NCBI GenBank assembly: GCA_963971305.1
Contig: OZ020317.1
Location: forward strand, 18,432,001-18,496,000
Direction: 5' to 3'
Length of the DNA: 64,000 nucleotides
Source: Arcuatula senhousia
Taxonomy: Eukaryota; Mollusca; Bivalvia; Mytilida; Mytilidae
Positions 22,601 through 37,600 of the stretch are shown here, piece by piece (positions within the stretch are counted from its first letter, which is position 1; every line of letters starts with the position of its first letter). The position numbers and the translations under genes were made by a program. Under the pieces are notes generated by a model. It worked only from the letters and a program-made list of their open reading frames with translations. It had not been told where the DNA came from and did not search any database.

Positions 22601-25600
22601 CATAATTTGCATTATTAAATTTCGTGCAAATCAGTTGAATACTTTTGGAAAAAAACTTCATTTTTGATGGAAAGTCACAGATTTTGAGAATTGGAATTTT
22701 TTAACGATATGTCAAATGCTATTACCAATATAGTGTCCGTTTATAGTTTTTCATGTCAAGCTAATGATATGGTTGTCCGTTTCATTTAATTGGATTGTCA
22801 TGGTTGGATTTACTTCCTTAAGAGCTGAACAGCAACAACATATGTTAAACCAATCGATAATTCTTGATACAACTTCTTGAAACCCCTCCTGTTACAAGAG
22901 TATGAGGCAAAGAGGCACCAATGGGGCATAGTCCGAAAGGGCAACAACGAAACCGGTAAACACGACCACGAACAGCACGAAGAAACACAAAACACAAAAT
23001 CAATCGAAAGGAAATCAACAACGCGAACTCAAGTCGTTACATGAGTGAACTCAGGTGCTCAGGAAGAGTAAGCGGGCCCTTCTTGCTATAGCACACCCGT
23101 CGTGTTGCTAATTTCCAATTCAGTGTGTCAAATCCGGTAGAGGAAGACAAAACAACCCCATACGACAAACCAAAATCTGCACTCAATTGAGAGATAAAAA
23201 TCTTATATTTGTCTACGAGTGCATGGTGTCTGCAGTAAAATTTCTTGAGTTAAGACAACAACCATGGAGCAACATAACCCTGTGTCAGCAATATCTGTGT
23301 CAAAGGGACGCTCTGCCAAGGAAATCAATGTAATTACCGCAAGCTGTGGAGTAACGAATCAACTGTGATACGAAGACTCCATAAGCAGGAGCGGACGAAA
23401 TGTTGCTGCCTAAAAAGGGAAAGTTGACGATTGGAAAGTTGAAGTCATCACGTTCTTCATAGAGCTTTGTTAAAAGTTTTCCTTGAGAGTCAATTTCGAA
23501 ATGTAAGTCACTTAAAGTCATTAATACAATGACTAACCGACCAGAAATATCTCAAAGGCCATATAAAAGTGGCAGGTTAAGACGTGAATTTCGTTCAGGA
23601 GAGTCCTAACTCTATTAATTTTTGAAAGATTACATAAGATTTATAGGTTCTTACATAAGTTCTTGGAAAAGACCGGCTGATCTTTCACAAGTGATAGAAT
23701 TTTTCAGTCTTTTTACGAGTGGAGCGCAGCGGAACAAGTCAAAAGACCCCAAAATTTTTATCATGAGTGAAAGATCTTCGCCGGTTTTCCAAGAACGCGT
23801 GTAAGTACCTATTTCTTCCGTAAAAATCATTTTTTTTATATTCTGAAACCTTAGGTGACTTCATTCTAAAAACCGAAGGAAAGTTTAAAATAACATTGCA
23901 TTTCATTGGTCTACATCATCGATCAATATCAGTACCGGCGGTTATTATTGGTTAATTGGCCAGTGTGAGATCGTTGCACGTGCTCGCATCTCAACCTGGT
24001 CATCTCACACTGAAAAGAGTCATCTACGGAAGAATGAATAATCATAAGTTAACATACAATGTATGTCTTGCATATAATCAGAAGATCATGTACACATTTT
24101 ATGTCCGGAAAATCACTATTTCACTTGTGATCTCACATAAAATTTGGGGAAATGACGTTTTGTAACAAATGAAAATCGATCTTTAGCATTATTAACCGGG
24201 TTTATTTCTGAACTCTATTTTTTATCATTTAACTTATAAATTTCATCAAATCTGGCATGTCAAAATACCAACACATAACCGTGCATTGGACTCAATAAGA
24301 ACTCTTAAAAAACTTATCAAACACTTTCCAATTACAGGTTGTACCTTTAGTAGAGTAGACGGAATGTAAAAAGACGCTTTATTTAAAAGTTTAATGTCCC
24401 GAAAGAACATACTGCTGATTTTGGGCTTAAACGAAAGGTACACGCTTCTAGTTTGATATTTAACTTGTCGTAAGAAGTTCGTATGGTCGAGTTTTTCTAA
24501 ATATTACGTTAAATAGGGGTACCCTCGATCAACTGTCTCATAGTATGATAATATAACATCATATTCAAAGCAGATAAAAAGATTTTCACTTTGATTTTGC
24601 ATTTAATACCTACAAAATAGACATATCTTGACTACCAATGCAGTAGGTTTACTTAGAGGGTGCATCTTTGTATTCAAATTACGATTTGGAAAACGTCTAA
24701 AATATTAGCAAAATCAGGGCGATTTTAACTTACCATTTTAAAACTCTTTAAGCATCATTATTGGAACTTATATGGCGTATTGACACATCCTAAAACTGAT
24801 AGTTCACCAATTTCGATAGCGATAGGACGAATAGTTTTGATTTTAACGAGGAAAAACTATTATTTTTGCTACGCAGACGATTCACAAATTTACTTAGTGA
24901 TAGAACCATCAGATAACTGGACAGACATTTCTGTACGATTGGATGCTTGTTTTAAAGACATTAGCTCATGGATGAAGGTCAACCTACTTAAGCTAAATCA
25001 CGACAAGACGGAGCTCATCATATTCACACCGAAACATCGTGTTAAAGATATTCAAGCTTGCGAGCTAGCTCTTGGTGGAACTATAGTGTCAGATGTGGCT
25101 TGCGTTAAGAATCTTGGCGTTCTATTAGACAAAACTCTCAGCATGGAGCAACATATTTCGGCTGTCTCCAGATCGTGTTTCCATCAAATTAGAAACATCG
25201 GAAAGATCCGCTCTTATATCAGCGACAATGCCTGCAAAACGTTAGTGTGTTCACTTGTTACATCCAGGTTGGACTATGGAAATGCACTTTTATATGGTGT
25301 GAACGTTTTTGCATTATCCAAATTACAACGGGTACAAAACGCCTCAGCTCGACTTATAGCTAGGCGCAAGAAATACGACCATATTACACCAGTGATGATC
25401 GATCTTCATTGGCTGCCTGTTCAGTATCGATGCCAATTTAAACTTTTAGTATATGTTTTTAAAGCTCTTAAAGGCGAGGCTCCAGTATACTTGCAAAATC
25501 TATTGACAATCTACAAGCCCGCAAGATCACTCCGATCAGAAAATACCACACAACTTCATGTGCCAAGAGTAAGAACTAAGACTTATGGTTCAAGGAGATT

Positions 25601-28600
25601 TGACACGGCAGCAGCCACTCTGTGGAACAAACTCCCCAGCTATTTGAGAAATGTGGACAGTGTTGATGCTTTTAAATCCAATTTAAAGACCTACTTTTTT
25701 AGATTAGCATATCATGACTTTTTATAAGGTTTTATGTTGACAAACATTGTGTTGCTTATGGATATTTTAGTGACATATGGGTTTTCTCCCACGCAATTTA
25801 ATTTTATCTTTTAGCTTTACTACATTTGAATTCAGTATTTTATCTTGAATATTACTTTTATTTGTTTTTTAAATGTTTTGTAACTTTTAAACAAAAAATT
25901 TCAGTATTTTATCTGAATATTACTTTTTATTTGTTTTTTAAAAGTTTTGTAATTTTAAAAAAAAATTTCAGTAGTCCTGCATTTTTCCATTGAAATCTAC
26001 TATTTACCATTTTTGTATGGATTTTAGATATATGTATATATTTTTAAAAATCATATATTGATGTTTTTCATGCATGTTAAGCGCTTAGAGTAATTTTGAA
26101 TTAGTTAATGCGCTATACAAATATTGTTAATAATAATAATAATAATAATAATAATTTTTAATTTGTCAATTGTGGTCCGGAAACCTAAATTCCGTACTTG
26201 ATACGTCTTTTACACTCTTGTTAAATGCAAATCTTGTATTTCTAAAATGCAAGTTTTGTTTCAAATAACGATATTTTTTTGTGTTTTTGTGAGGTTTTGA
26301 TTTGTTAATTTATTATTGTGTTGATTTCCATTCGAATTTACTTTTTTTCTTGTGTTTTCATATTTCAAAGTTCAAAAGCGCCATAATCAATGAATTCAGT
26401 TAGTAGTCATGATAAAATTGGGACATCAAGCCCCAAAAGGGGGTTTTATTCACACGATTGGGACAAATGCATTATTTGTCAAGTTGTATCAGAAGAGCCC
26501 GACAATCATAGTGCGCACTGTTGGTAAAAATACCCCTCTAAATGCTGTTTTTAATTGGTTTTGAAGTGTACATTTCTTTTTTAGGTATTTGACTCATGTA
26601 CTTTTTTTTCTTTATAAAGCACAGATGCTATGTTTAGTGGTTTTGAAGATTTGAGAAATACACTTTTATATTTTCAGGTTTTAAGAGGAGCGAATAATAT
26701 TCAAAAAGTATATAGTTAAAGAGTTAAAGACAAAAGAAAATCTTGCAAATTCCGACGCGTGGTGCAAGACGGGCACTGTTCCAGCGAAAACGATGGTTTT
26801 CGTATCGTGTTCGCTCGAGCAGCTAACACTGGCGGTGGTGTGCCATGGGCTCGATGACCCATGGCACACAGCGTGTCTTAAATACTCGCTGCAGAGGAGT
26901 ATTCCGTTATAGTCACGACTATAAAAATCCAAATTGAGTTGCAAAAAAAATGAAGAATAGAGGATAATGACCATTCTATCTATGTGCACCTCTCTTTTTA
27001 GCACAATTTCTTCTTAAGCACCTTTTGGATTTTGAAGTATAGCATTAAAAATTGCGCTGTGATATCTTTCAATGAAGATATTTTTTATATAAATCTTTTA
27101 AGTACAATTTCTTTGTAACTGGCCAATGGTTTTTGATCGAACATGAAGTATGTATACTGTGTATAAACATGCTGATGAAACTTGTTTTTGATTTTGGATA
27201 TCAATCAAGCGAGATAATTGAACTTTATTTTTTTTCTACATATAGATTCCATTATGAAGCGGGGGAATCATCAGTGAGCTTTCTCGCAGTTCTTGTTTAA
27301 CATTAGATACATAAAGACAATTTGTTAAAAAGATTTTGCGATTTCATTAAGTTTCAAGAAAAAAAATAAAAGTTGTGAATAACAGACTAGTACTTCTAGT
27401 TAAAAAATGGCTATTCCATGTTTTACTGAACATCGATCACAAAGGGAATTATGACACTATATTAAATAAAAGATTTATTAGACATTTCGTTAATTTTCAA
27501 GCATTAGTTAACGTTTATCAGGACATATACAATTAGTGCCCTTGTGTCCAAAAGTCATTCTTGAATGATATGTTGTAAGAATCGCTGAATTCGAGATTGA
27601 ACAAAAAATAATTATAATCTGTGAAACAAAATAATTTTACCAAGATTTTGTCACAAAATTTTCATATTTGTAATTGTCGTTAAAGAGATATAGCGAAAAT
27701 TATCTGTGTTCTTTTTTCATGGCCAGAAATCAAAAATACGATATATTACCAAACTACAAACATTTTTAGCAGGTTTTATACAAAATAAACTTTTAAAATG
27801 GAAGTATCATTATGTGAGAAAGATTCTGTAAAGTTTTGTGAAATTTTAAGCAGTTATAAAGGAGTTGTTGAGGCTAAAAGTGGGGTACCCCCCTCACCTT
27901 AGCCTACAAATTTCCTTACTTTACTATGGCGAATCCTTATTTTTCATTCAATGAATAAGGTAAATAGATATGTTGAACTACAATATGTAACAATACTTTT
28001 GCCCAAGTTTTATGATTTTTTTTTTAGCACAGATGGCGATTCCGTGCTGGATTAGAACTGTACGGTCCTTGGGTGGCTTTGTTAAGTTTTAGTCAGTATA
28101 AAAGAACAAAGATTTTCTAGATACAATCTAAAGCATAATTATTACCATTACACATTAAGGAAAAGAAAATACCCGAATTTCGAAAAAATCAAAGATGGTT
28201 TAAAGGAAAAAAATGTCGATAAGAGTAAAATAACATATTTTGTGTACGGATGACAAAACACTTGTTTCGCTTATCAACGTCCCCTTTTTTAATTCTTAAC
28301 AAAATCTTATAGGTAAAAACAAATGTAACAACATGTGACCACATTTGTGTGAAATTTTCAGCGAGATTTGTGCAATAATGTAGAAGCAATAGCGGTTACA
28401 AGAAAGGTACTCCTTCGTCCAAATATGCAAATTCCCTGTTTTCACACGAGTAAACCCCTAATTAGACTCGAATTAAAATTTTTCGTATTCAACAATCAAT
28501 GGTGTAATATTCAAAATATTATGTGTAACTTTAATCAAATTCTATAAAGTTCTGTAGGTATAATCAGTCCTTCTATTATTGGCGCCCCTGGTATTTTGAA

Positions 28601-31600
28601 CAGGAGTGTGGACGATTACAATATAAGGCTTGAAGTCCTAAAAAACTAATAAAGTAGGCCTATAAACCTTACTTGCCCAAAATGTATTGAGATAAATGGT
28701 AAAAAGCATTAGAACCTTTAACAATGTGTCAACTTAGTTTAGAAGGTTTGTTTTACTCTATTGTTCATAATATCCCCCCTTTTTAAGGATCTCTTAAACA
28801 CAGTTTTTAATGACTATATGGCCAAATAACATTTTAGAAAACATATTTGGTATGTTTACTGTAAGACAAACTTGAAACAAAAACAGAAAATTATATTTAA
28901 ATTAAAAAATAATAGCGCAGAAAATTCCTCCACAAAAAGGGGGGAAATTCGACCTTCATGTAAATTTACTAAATTATTAATGATAAACGGTAGTACTATC
29001 GAAACTTTTTCAATTAAAATATTTGTTTAGACATTATATCATATATTTCCCATCAGTTGTTTCAATTTTGACTACAAATAAATACGGAAATGAAAAACAC
29101 TTTTACGGTTGTTTTTTAGCTGTTTTCGCCTATTGACCTTTGACCTTGAATTTCTGAAAACTCGTCCAACTCTGATTCTTACGACAAGCATATTTCGATT
29201 GCTTAGGTCCTGCTCTTTCCAACGATATATAATATGTGAGTATGTTCGGTGGGGACATTAAATTTTTCAAATCAAGGTGCCGTCTACTCTACTACTTATT
29301 TCAAATCTCAAAGTAAGAAAATATTGAAAATGTAATAAACTCTATACATATTATATGAATCGGGGTCTTGAAAAAAAAATCTGTCAAATATCCTTTCGAT
29401 TGTTACCATAGGAGAAAAAAAGAGAAATCACAACTATTTTCTACATGTTTAAGTACTAGCCGTACGGATCGACATTAAACAAATATTTGACAAAATTGTA
29501 TAAATTCAAAAGGACAAAATGAAATTTTAGTACTTATTAAAAATAACTGCCAATAATTAAAGAAAAAAAATTTCGAGAAAAATCTCACGAATTATATCTT
29601 TTTTCTTTCATGCACGACACTAGACACAAAATAGTCCAATGAACTGTCTGGTTAAAGATCGAACCGGTTATATCAAAAGTACTTGTAAAATCCATGAGAA
29701 AGATCTCTAGAGATAACTTATTGCACAAAGCATTGTCATTCTTAAACAAAAAACAGGCTCATAAACAAGTTAGGAAATGTTTGGCAGTTGGAGTGCAATT
29801 CTGATAAGCCAAAGTTTTGCCAAATTTAGATGGGGTTGAAATCTGGCTAGGCATTAGCCGAATGAAGTTGCTTAAAATCATAAAGTTTCTAATTACAGAT
29901 GGGTCAAAACCTAACCTGTACAAAAGTGAACCGGGAGCTAACATTAAGTTTTCTTTTCTGGTTTGGTTTGCTTGAACAAACAAAATAGCAAACCAGAGTT
30001 TACTAAAAATAAACCGTGGTTCGCTTTTTCAAGTTTGGTTTGCTTTGAAAGGCAAACCAAACCAAACCAGACGCTGGTTTGGTTTTCTCCGACCGCAAGT
30101 TTGGTTTGCTTTGACCAAACCAAACTATGGCGCTGGTTTGGTTAACTATTACTAAACCAATCTAAACTGATCGTTAATATCTAAATCATAATAAATTTTT
30201 AAAGTAAAACATATTTGTTTTACGAGAGCAAATATCATAAAAACGAAGTCGGACGTCGTATAACTTTGATTCTTTAAATCATCTGTGCATGCTCATGGTT
30301 TGCTCTTAGCAAACCAAACCAAACCAGGCCGCTGGTTTGGTTTGCTCTTAAGATAGCAAACTAGGGGGCTGGGTTGGTGTCATAAAATACAAATCTAATA
30401 TAATGTTAAAAGTTTAAATCAGAATTTGTAAATCGATTGAGATATAAGTGAATAATATTTGTTCATGAAATTGTGAACTTTTTCAAACATTCTTTCACAT
30501 CGTTTATATGAATCATCTCCGCATGCTTTGCTCGGAGCAAAAGAAACCAAACCGAACTAGGGCACTGGTTTGGTTTGCTTTTTTAAAGCTTGGTTCGCTC
30601 TGACCAAACCAAACTAGCTGTCTGGTTACTTTTCGAGTAAACATTAGAGTAAACTTTGGTTTGCTAAAGTAAACCAAACAAAATAAAAGGTAAACTTAGA
30701 CCAAACTTTTGGTTTGTTTTTTTAGTTTGGTTTGCATTCAGGTTAGGTTTGGACCCATCTGTAGAATGCTGGTTTTGTGAAGAAACAGAGTCGTACGCAT
30801 ACAGTGAGAAATTACATTGATTGAGCTTCCGTCATCTATTAGACTAGCCTTTCTAATATTGTCAAGTTTGACAGGAAGATACAGAAATTATGGTTTCGAG
30901 TCATTTTCAGGCTCAGTGTCAGAGGTTTCATCAGAAGAATAGTTTTGATTTTAAATAAAATTTGTATTTAATTGGTAATTGGACTACGTTGTCTGCCATT
31001 AAATTCTGTCTCCCCGAGGGAGCGTGCCGTATGTCCCTCAGGTTCGCAATGTTTCCCAACTTAACGCATGCGAGAGCTTAATGTCCGTATTGATAACAGA
31101 GCAGACATTGAACGCTCGAATTTGTACGTTGCTAGCCGTTTCACATACAATTTCGTTGGATGTGATTTTTATCCCGACATTTCTATGATGTGAATGGTGC
31201 GTTTTCTGGCACGTGTGAATTTTGTTTTCGCCTGTCTTGCTTTGAAAGTTTTTTCTCGTGTTTCGACTTATTTGAGACGACGGGATGGTGTACTCTTGGC
31301 AACTACCTTTCCACCAAATGATTTACCTAACTGATTAATGCAAAAAGTTCTGGTTTGTCTTTGCAACAGCGGAAACAGTTATATCGCCATGAATGCTATA
31401 CCCACTTGCCTCCCCAACTGCACGGGAACTTGTATCAGAACCGCGGGCCATTTCAGAAAATACTAGCTTATATGGAAGCCCTTTACAATCTTGCACATGA
31501 CTTCGTTTTCTGGTTTTGACAACCATTCGGCTTTTTTAATTAACTGGCAATGATTGTCCTTGAGGGATTGACCATTCTCAAAAAAACTTCCTTTTCCATA

Positions 31601-34600
31601 AAATATTGTTTTATTTGATAATTATTATCATAGAACCAAGTGAAATCGTGTTTTCTGGATTTTTGCAAAGGGAGACAATTTGTGTCAAAATATGCCATTT
31701 TTGATCGTTTTAAAAGAAAATTCATTGACAGGACAAAATTCATGCATGTGGCATGTACCTCCTTAATTTACATATTTTACTTTGGATAGTGTAACAAAAT
31801 GTTTCCATGACTGTTTCTGTCCTGAAACATGTAATAACAAGTTAAACTAAGTGACAGTGCACCGATTACGTGCAGGTGGAACGCTGCTATTTTTCGTTTG
31901 GATTCGGAATATAAAATATCAATATAACGGAACGTGCACGTGCGGTTGAACGATATAGCTACTCTATGGAAGCGCTGTTTGTTTGGGTTTTTATGTAATT
32001 TAGGAATCCAATACAGGAATGGAATGTCATCATTATTGCCACCAACAGAAAGGCTGAAGGAGGAAATGATTTGTGATTGTCAATGATTTCCTCCTTAGAC
32101 AGAGTTGTCGCTGTGTATATGGTGCTATTGCTGGTACAACCAACCCCCAATTCAGCTGTCAAACAGTCAATATAGTGTTTCTTGCACAGAAAAATGATGT
32201 TATTTGGTGCTTTGCTGCAGGTACAACAACATATTTGTCATGTAAGGTGGACAATGTTTTGGCAACATCAGCGTTGCTGAAAATGGATGTTACCTTAGTG
32301 CTCACTGAGCCTTTCAAAGAATTGATTCTTTTCAAAACCAATGATCTCACAGCTTTTTCCCATTCTGACACAACGTCACATTTTTTTTCTCCTGTTCTTT
32401 TTTTGGCCAATTTTCTGGCATAGTCCTTAGCTGAATCCATAATTGTTTTGAAATTATAGCTCCAGTTGATTCGTCTTGGCTCACGATATTTAGGTCCTTT
32501 AGTCAAAACATCGCGAAGTAAGTCATTTTTCACGATGTTTAGGTCACCAGTGATAACGTGGCCAGAGGGACTATATTTGAATGGAGACTTTTCACAGGTA
32601 CAGTCTGGAGGTTTTGCTTGAGGTCATTGAATTGGAAATCCCGCAACACTTGATTATAGTTGAAAACCTTGGGTGCAATGGTGGAAGTGTAGGTGATGAT
32701 TTTCTTTCCAAAATGCGGACTTTTAAAGACAAATGGAATGATCAGGTTCGTTAAAATGCTGGTCATCTGACAAATTTTACCCAATGAAAGATTTTATATA
32801 GCTTAATGTTCTGAACATTTAAGCACACATTTTTCTCTTTTTGCAATACATTTCATTCTATCGGCCTAAAACACTATTTTCACCTTTAAGGGACCTTGAG
32901 CCCTATAAGGGGTCATTTGACAACTTCGACCTTATGATGACTTTTGCAGAGCTAAATGAGCTGAACATTTAAGCAAGCAACAGTTTTTCTCTATCTGGAA
33001 TAGTTTCCCCTTATTTGGGCAAAAACATGTTAAAAACGTTTTTTTAGGGGCTCTTACCCCTTCAAGAGGTTATCCGACAACTTCGACCCTATGAAAACTT
33101 TTTTAGAGCTTAATTAGCTGAATATCAATTTCTTTATTTTGCAATAGTTTTCATTCTAAAGGCCAAAAACACTATTTTTGCAGAAGACAGTTTGTTACGT
33201 TGGTTAATTACCTTAGGGAATTTCAGTGTTTTTCACAAAATTTCTACGCATATAAGGACTATTTTATTAGGTTTCCTAAGGGAACCCAACCACGTGATTT
33301 CATCCTTAATTTCGCACCGTAATTTTGACAGCTAAAAAAGGTCATCAGTATTTTATTACAAGTATTATTTTATTAGCAAGACGAATCATTTTATACCATA
33401 TGGGAGTCATCGGGAGGTCATGCCCTGCCCTTCAAAGGATTTAACACTCCGTGGGGGGTTACTACATATATAACGATATACGAGGTGTGTATTTTTATAG
33501 GTTGTCTAATAAACATTTGGTTATGTTTTTTTACTAATTTAAACATAGATTTTGTACTCATTGTCTAACATAGACATTGGTTTCAAATCAGCAAAAGTGT
33601 CATAAATTTGGGTCATAGATCATGGCAAATAAAGCAGAAAACATCTATTAGTTTTCATGGTTGCATCAAATAGGTAACATCATATATGCATTTTATTTAG
33701 ACCATGGGCCAATTGCATAACCGCGAGTAGCGCCTACTTGCCTCGTTGAAGGTTGCTGGCGGTTGTCCATTGTGGTTTTTCTGAATTGCTGCTTGATTGT
33801 GGGCTGTGTCGCGAACACTTATTCCACATCTCATTATTTTCTTTCAATAGGTTTATGAGGATAAATAATGCAGGTGGAGAGATAATAGATAAGTTTCCAA
33901 TAAACCAAAATTAGCTGACCTCTACCTCTTATCGTATACACGTGCATCAGTGGTGTCGTATATTGCGTGTAATAAACAAATAAATAAAGTATTATTTATT
34001 GATGGAATATGTTATTTTACTGCTGTCTGATTATACAAAAACATTGTCTAATAAAGATGCAGTTTTTTTACATTGAACAATTAATAGAAGAGGATGTTGT
34101 AATACCCATATGGCATACCAAAGAGTTATATTGGAGTAACAATTGAATGGATGGCCTGATATTTCATTTCCAACCAGTATTTTGTGGAAACATGTTTTAT
34201 TCAAGATTAAAAGCTGATTCTGCAGCCTGTAGCTGGTCATTGATTGTCTTGGCCATGTGAAAAATGTTATCCAATTAACATACAGATAAACACCATTTAT
34301 CGTCTAGCTTGATAGCAATTGTAATCTGTTTCCTGGGAGTTGCTTATTTAAAATGCTTTGCATCTCTACATTCCCAATTTGGTTGCGTACATACTGTTCT
34401 TTGAAAATTTTGCTCATTAACTTGAATTATTTCTACATTTGAAAACGGTAATAGAAAAAAAACTTTTCAAGAAATCTTATTTTTATCGGAAATTATTTAT
34501 GTTGGTATAAAACTGTATGCTTAAAAGTTTAGACCTAAATCGGCTTAAATACTTTGTTGCATAGATACGGATAGTATTTGTGTTAAATATATAGATTGAG

Positions 34601-37600
34601 GTATTTAATTGGCGTGTCAATAGATAAATTTTGGTTTGTTAAGGGATTTTTCCGCCATTGATTCGTTGTTCCCTTAGGCAATGTACATGTCCTTCATTAT
34701 ATATCACAAGACATAAGTGGATGTGCTATAGAAAGCAGGAACTGCTTACTTTTCCGGAGCACGTGAGTTCACTCTTGTTTCGACTGGAGTTCGCGTATTT
34801 GATTGATGTTCAGTTATTTTGTGTTTCCATGTTTTACATATCTGTTTTTTGTCCCGTTCTTGTTGGTGATTACTTGTTTTGTCTCTGCCCTTTCGGACTT
34901 TTGACATTCGGATACCCCATTGGTACCTCTGCTTCTTTCTAATGTTCCCTTAGGGCATATTCATAACCGTCATTATATATCAGTATAACTAGTGTTCCCT
35001 TGGGGAATATACATTCATAATATAACAGGACAAGACGTCACTAAAACTAGTGTTTCGTTAGGGAATATAAATGTCCTTCATCAAGACATTGCTCTTACTA
35101 GTGTTTCCTAAGGGCATTTTCATAACCTTCATTATATATCACGACAAGACATCAGTACAACTAGTGTTTTCTTGGGGAATAAAGATGTCCTTCATTATAT
35201 AACACGACAAGACAGCATTAAACTGGTGTTCCCTTAGGAAATATATATGTCCTTCATTATATAACACGATGAGACAGCATTAAAGTAGTATTCCCTTAGG
35301 GCATAATCATTACCTTCATTTTATATCATGACAAAACATCAGTATAGCTGGTGTTTCCTTAGGGAATATACATGTCCTTAATTATATGACATGATAAGAC
35401 GTCACTAAAACTATTTTTTTCCTTAGGAAATATAAATGTCTTCATTAAATAACACAAGCCATCTCTATAACTAGTGTTTCATTAAATAATATTCATAACC
35501 TTCATTATATAGCACAAGACATCATCATAACTTGTGTTCCATTGGGGAATATACATGGGTTTCATTATATAACATGACAAGACAGCATAAAACTTGTGTT
35601 TCCTTAGAAAATATACAATCATGTCCTTTACCACCTAACACGACAAGACAGCGATAAACTGGTGTTCCCTTAGGACATACATGTATACATGTCCTTTACT
35701 ACACAACACGACAAAAAATCACTATACATGTAACTAGTTTTTGTCTTAAGGCATATTCATATCGTGACAAAATAATAACTAGTGTTCCCATAGTGAATAT
35801 AGATGCCCTTCATTATATTTGGCATGGTAAGACGTCACTAAAACTAGTGATCCCTTAGTCGATATGCGTGTCCTTCATTATATAACACGAAAGACATCAC
35901 CAAAACTAGTGTGACCTTAGGGAAAATGCATGTCCTTTGTTATTTAACACGACAAGACATCACTTAAACTTGTTTTTTAGGGAATATAAATGTCCTTCAT
36001 TATTTTACACGATATATAAGACATCACGCAAACTAATGTTCCCTTTGGAAATATACATGTCCTTATTTATATAACACATGACAGCATTAAACCAGTGCTC
36101 TTAGGAAATTTGCATGTCCTTTACTACATAACACGACAAGACATCACTAAAACTAGTGTTCTCTTAGGGCATATTCATAACCTTTATTATATATCACTAC
36201 AAAACATCAGTATAACTAGTGTTCCCTAATGGAATATAAATGTCATTCATTAAATAACACAAGACATCACTATAACTAGTAATCCCTAAGGAAATATGCA
36301 TGTCCTTCATTATATATCACATGACATCACCAAACCTCGTGTTTCCTGAGGAAAAATGCATGTCCGTCTCTATATAACACGACAAGACATCACTAAAACT
36401 AGTGTTTCCTTAGGGAATATATATTTCCTTACTTAAATAACACGTCAAGAAAGCATTAAACTAGGTTTCTCTTAAGGAATATAAATGTCGTTTACTATAT
36501 AACACGACAAGACATCACTTTAACTAATGTTCCCTTAAGGCATATTCATAATCTTCAACATAGTTCACAAAACATCAGTATAACGAATGCTCCTTTTGGA
36601 GTATACATGGACTTTATTATATAACACGACAAGACATCACTTTAACTAATAATCTTTTTTTCCTTAGAGAATGTGCATGTCCTTCATTATATAACACGAC
36701 AAGACATCAATTTAACTGAATTCATTATCAAACCCGTATCCAGAAAGGAAACTGGTATAAGGCTTTGCGAAGAAAATATAAAACTTGATTATTAACATAC
36801 GAGTTTCATTACTTACCCCAATCTACGGTTGCTTTACTTGCATCGTCAAAAACTTTATCATAGACTGATTGCACTTGAACTAGAATGTAAATGTCTATGA
36901 AATGTTAATAAGTGCAGCATTACTGTTGAAAAGTCATTTACTTTTATATTTGTAGTGTAAATATTGTATACACATTCAGAACCATATTGCGAACTAGTCA
37001 TTTTACTAAATGTGTCATTCTGTCGAAATAAAGGATACATATAGTATTATTATTATCAGTATTTTCAGCTAGTCGTTCAGATATTTTTCAGGCAAAAAAT
37101 GTGCACCATTTTGATAATTAATACAAAAACATTAGATGATCAAGGAATATTTGAGGCAAAGTCTTTGGCTGTCTAAAACCAATTTTTAAACAAAGGAGAG
37201 TGTAAACTAATTTCTCAATATCTTACGGGTGTCCAGTTTGGGTTCTAAGCTTTGATAATGGTTTTCCCAGTAATGTCCTAGTAATATTGGAGATCCAGAA
37301 AAGCCTTCTTTTCCATTTATCCATGTGACGTTATGTTCCACTCCTCCTCTTGGTGAACTTGTTACTATCATTATATCAGTTTGCAGAAACTGAGCCATCC
37401 CCAACACTATGATATGGTCAGCAAATACACCATTTTGCTTCATTTCATAACACCAGTTTTGAAATGTACCAGACATAAATTGCTCAATATCTACAGGACC
37501 ATCGTTGCCCTGGAATATATAGTTTTTACCAAACTTTTATATATATTTGAAAAAGTAAACACATCAAAAAGCCGTTTGCAACGAGTTGCTTATTTTTTTA

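Larger units (their letters stand above)
24790..26155 (+). mobile_element. 5'-truncated CR1/L2-type LINE
   Basis: It consists of the C-terminal RT frame (to the stop at 25725-25727), a ~390-bp 3' untranslated region and a terminal (aat)n tract at 26118-26155 preceded by taagcgcttagag and gcgctatacaaat. A 3' end that is a microsatellite after a gcgctatacaaa-like line is typical of CR1/L2-related elements. The 5' end is missing before the YADD box. Confidence 0.75.

Noticed and set aside
26681..27004. 107-codon - strand frame
   Set aside because: No domain, no splice context, overlaps a hairpin; likely chance.
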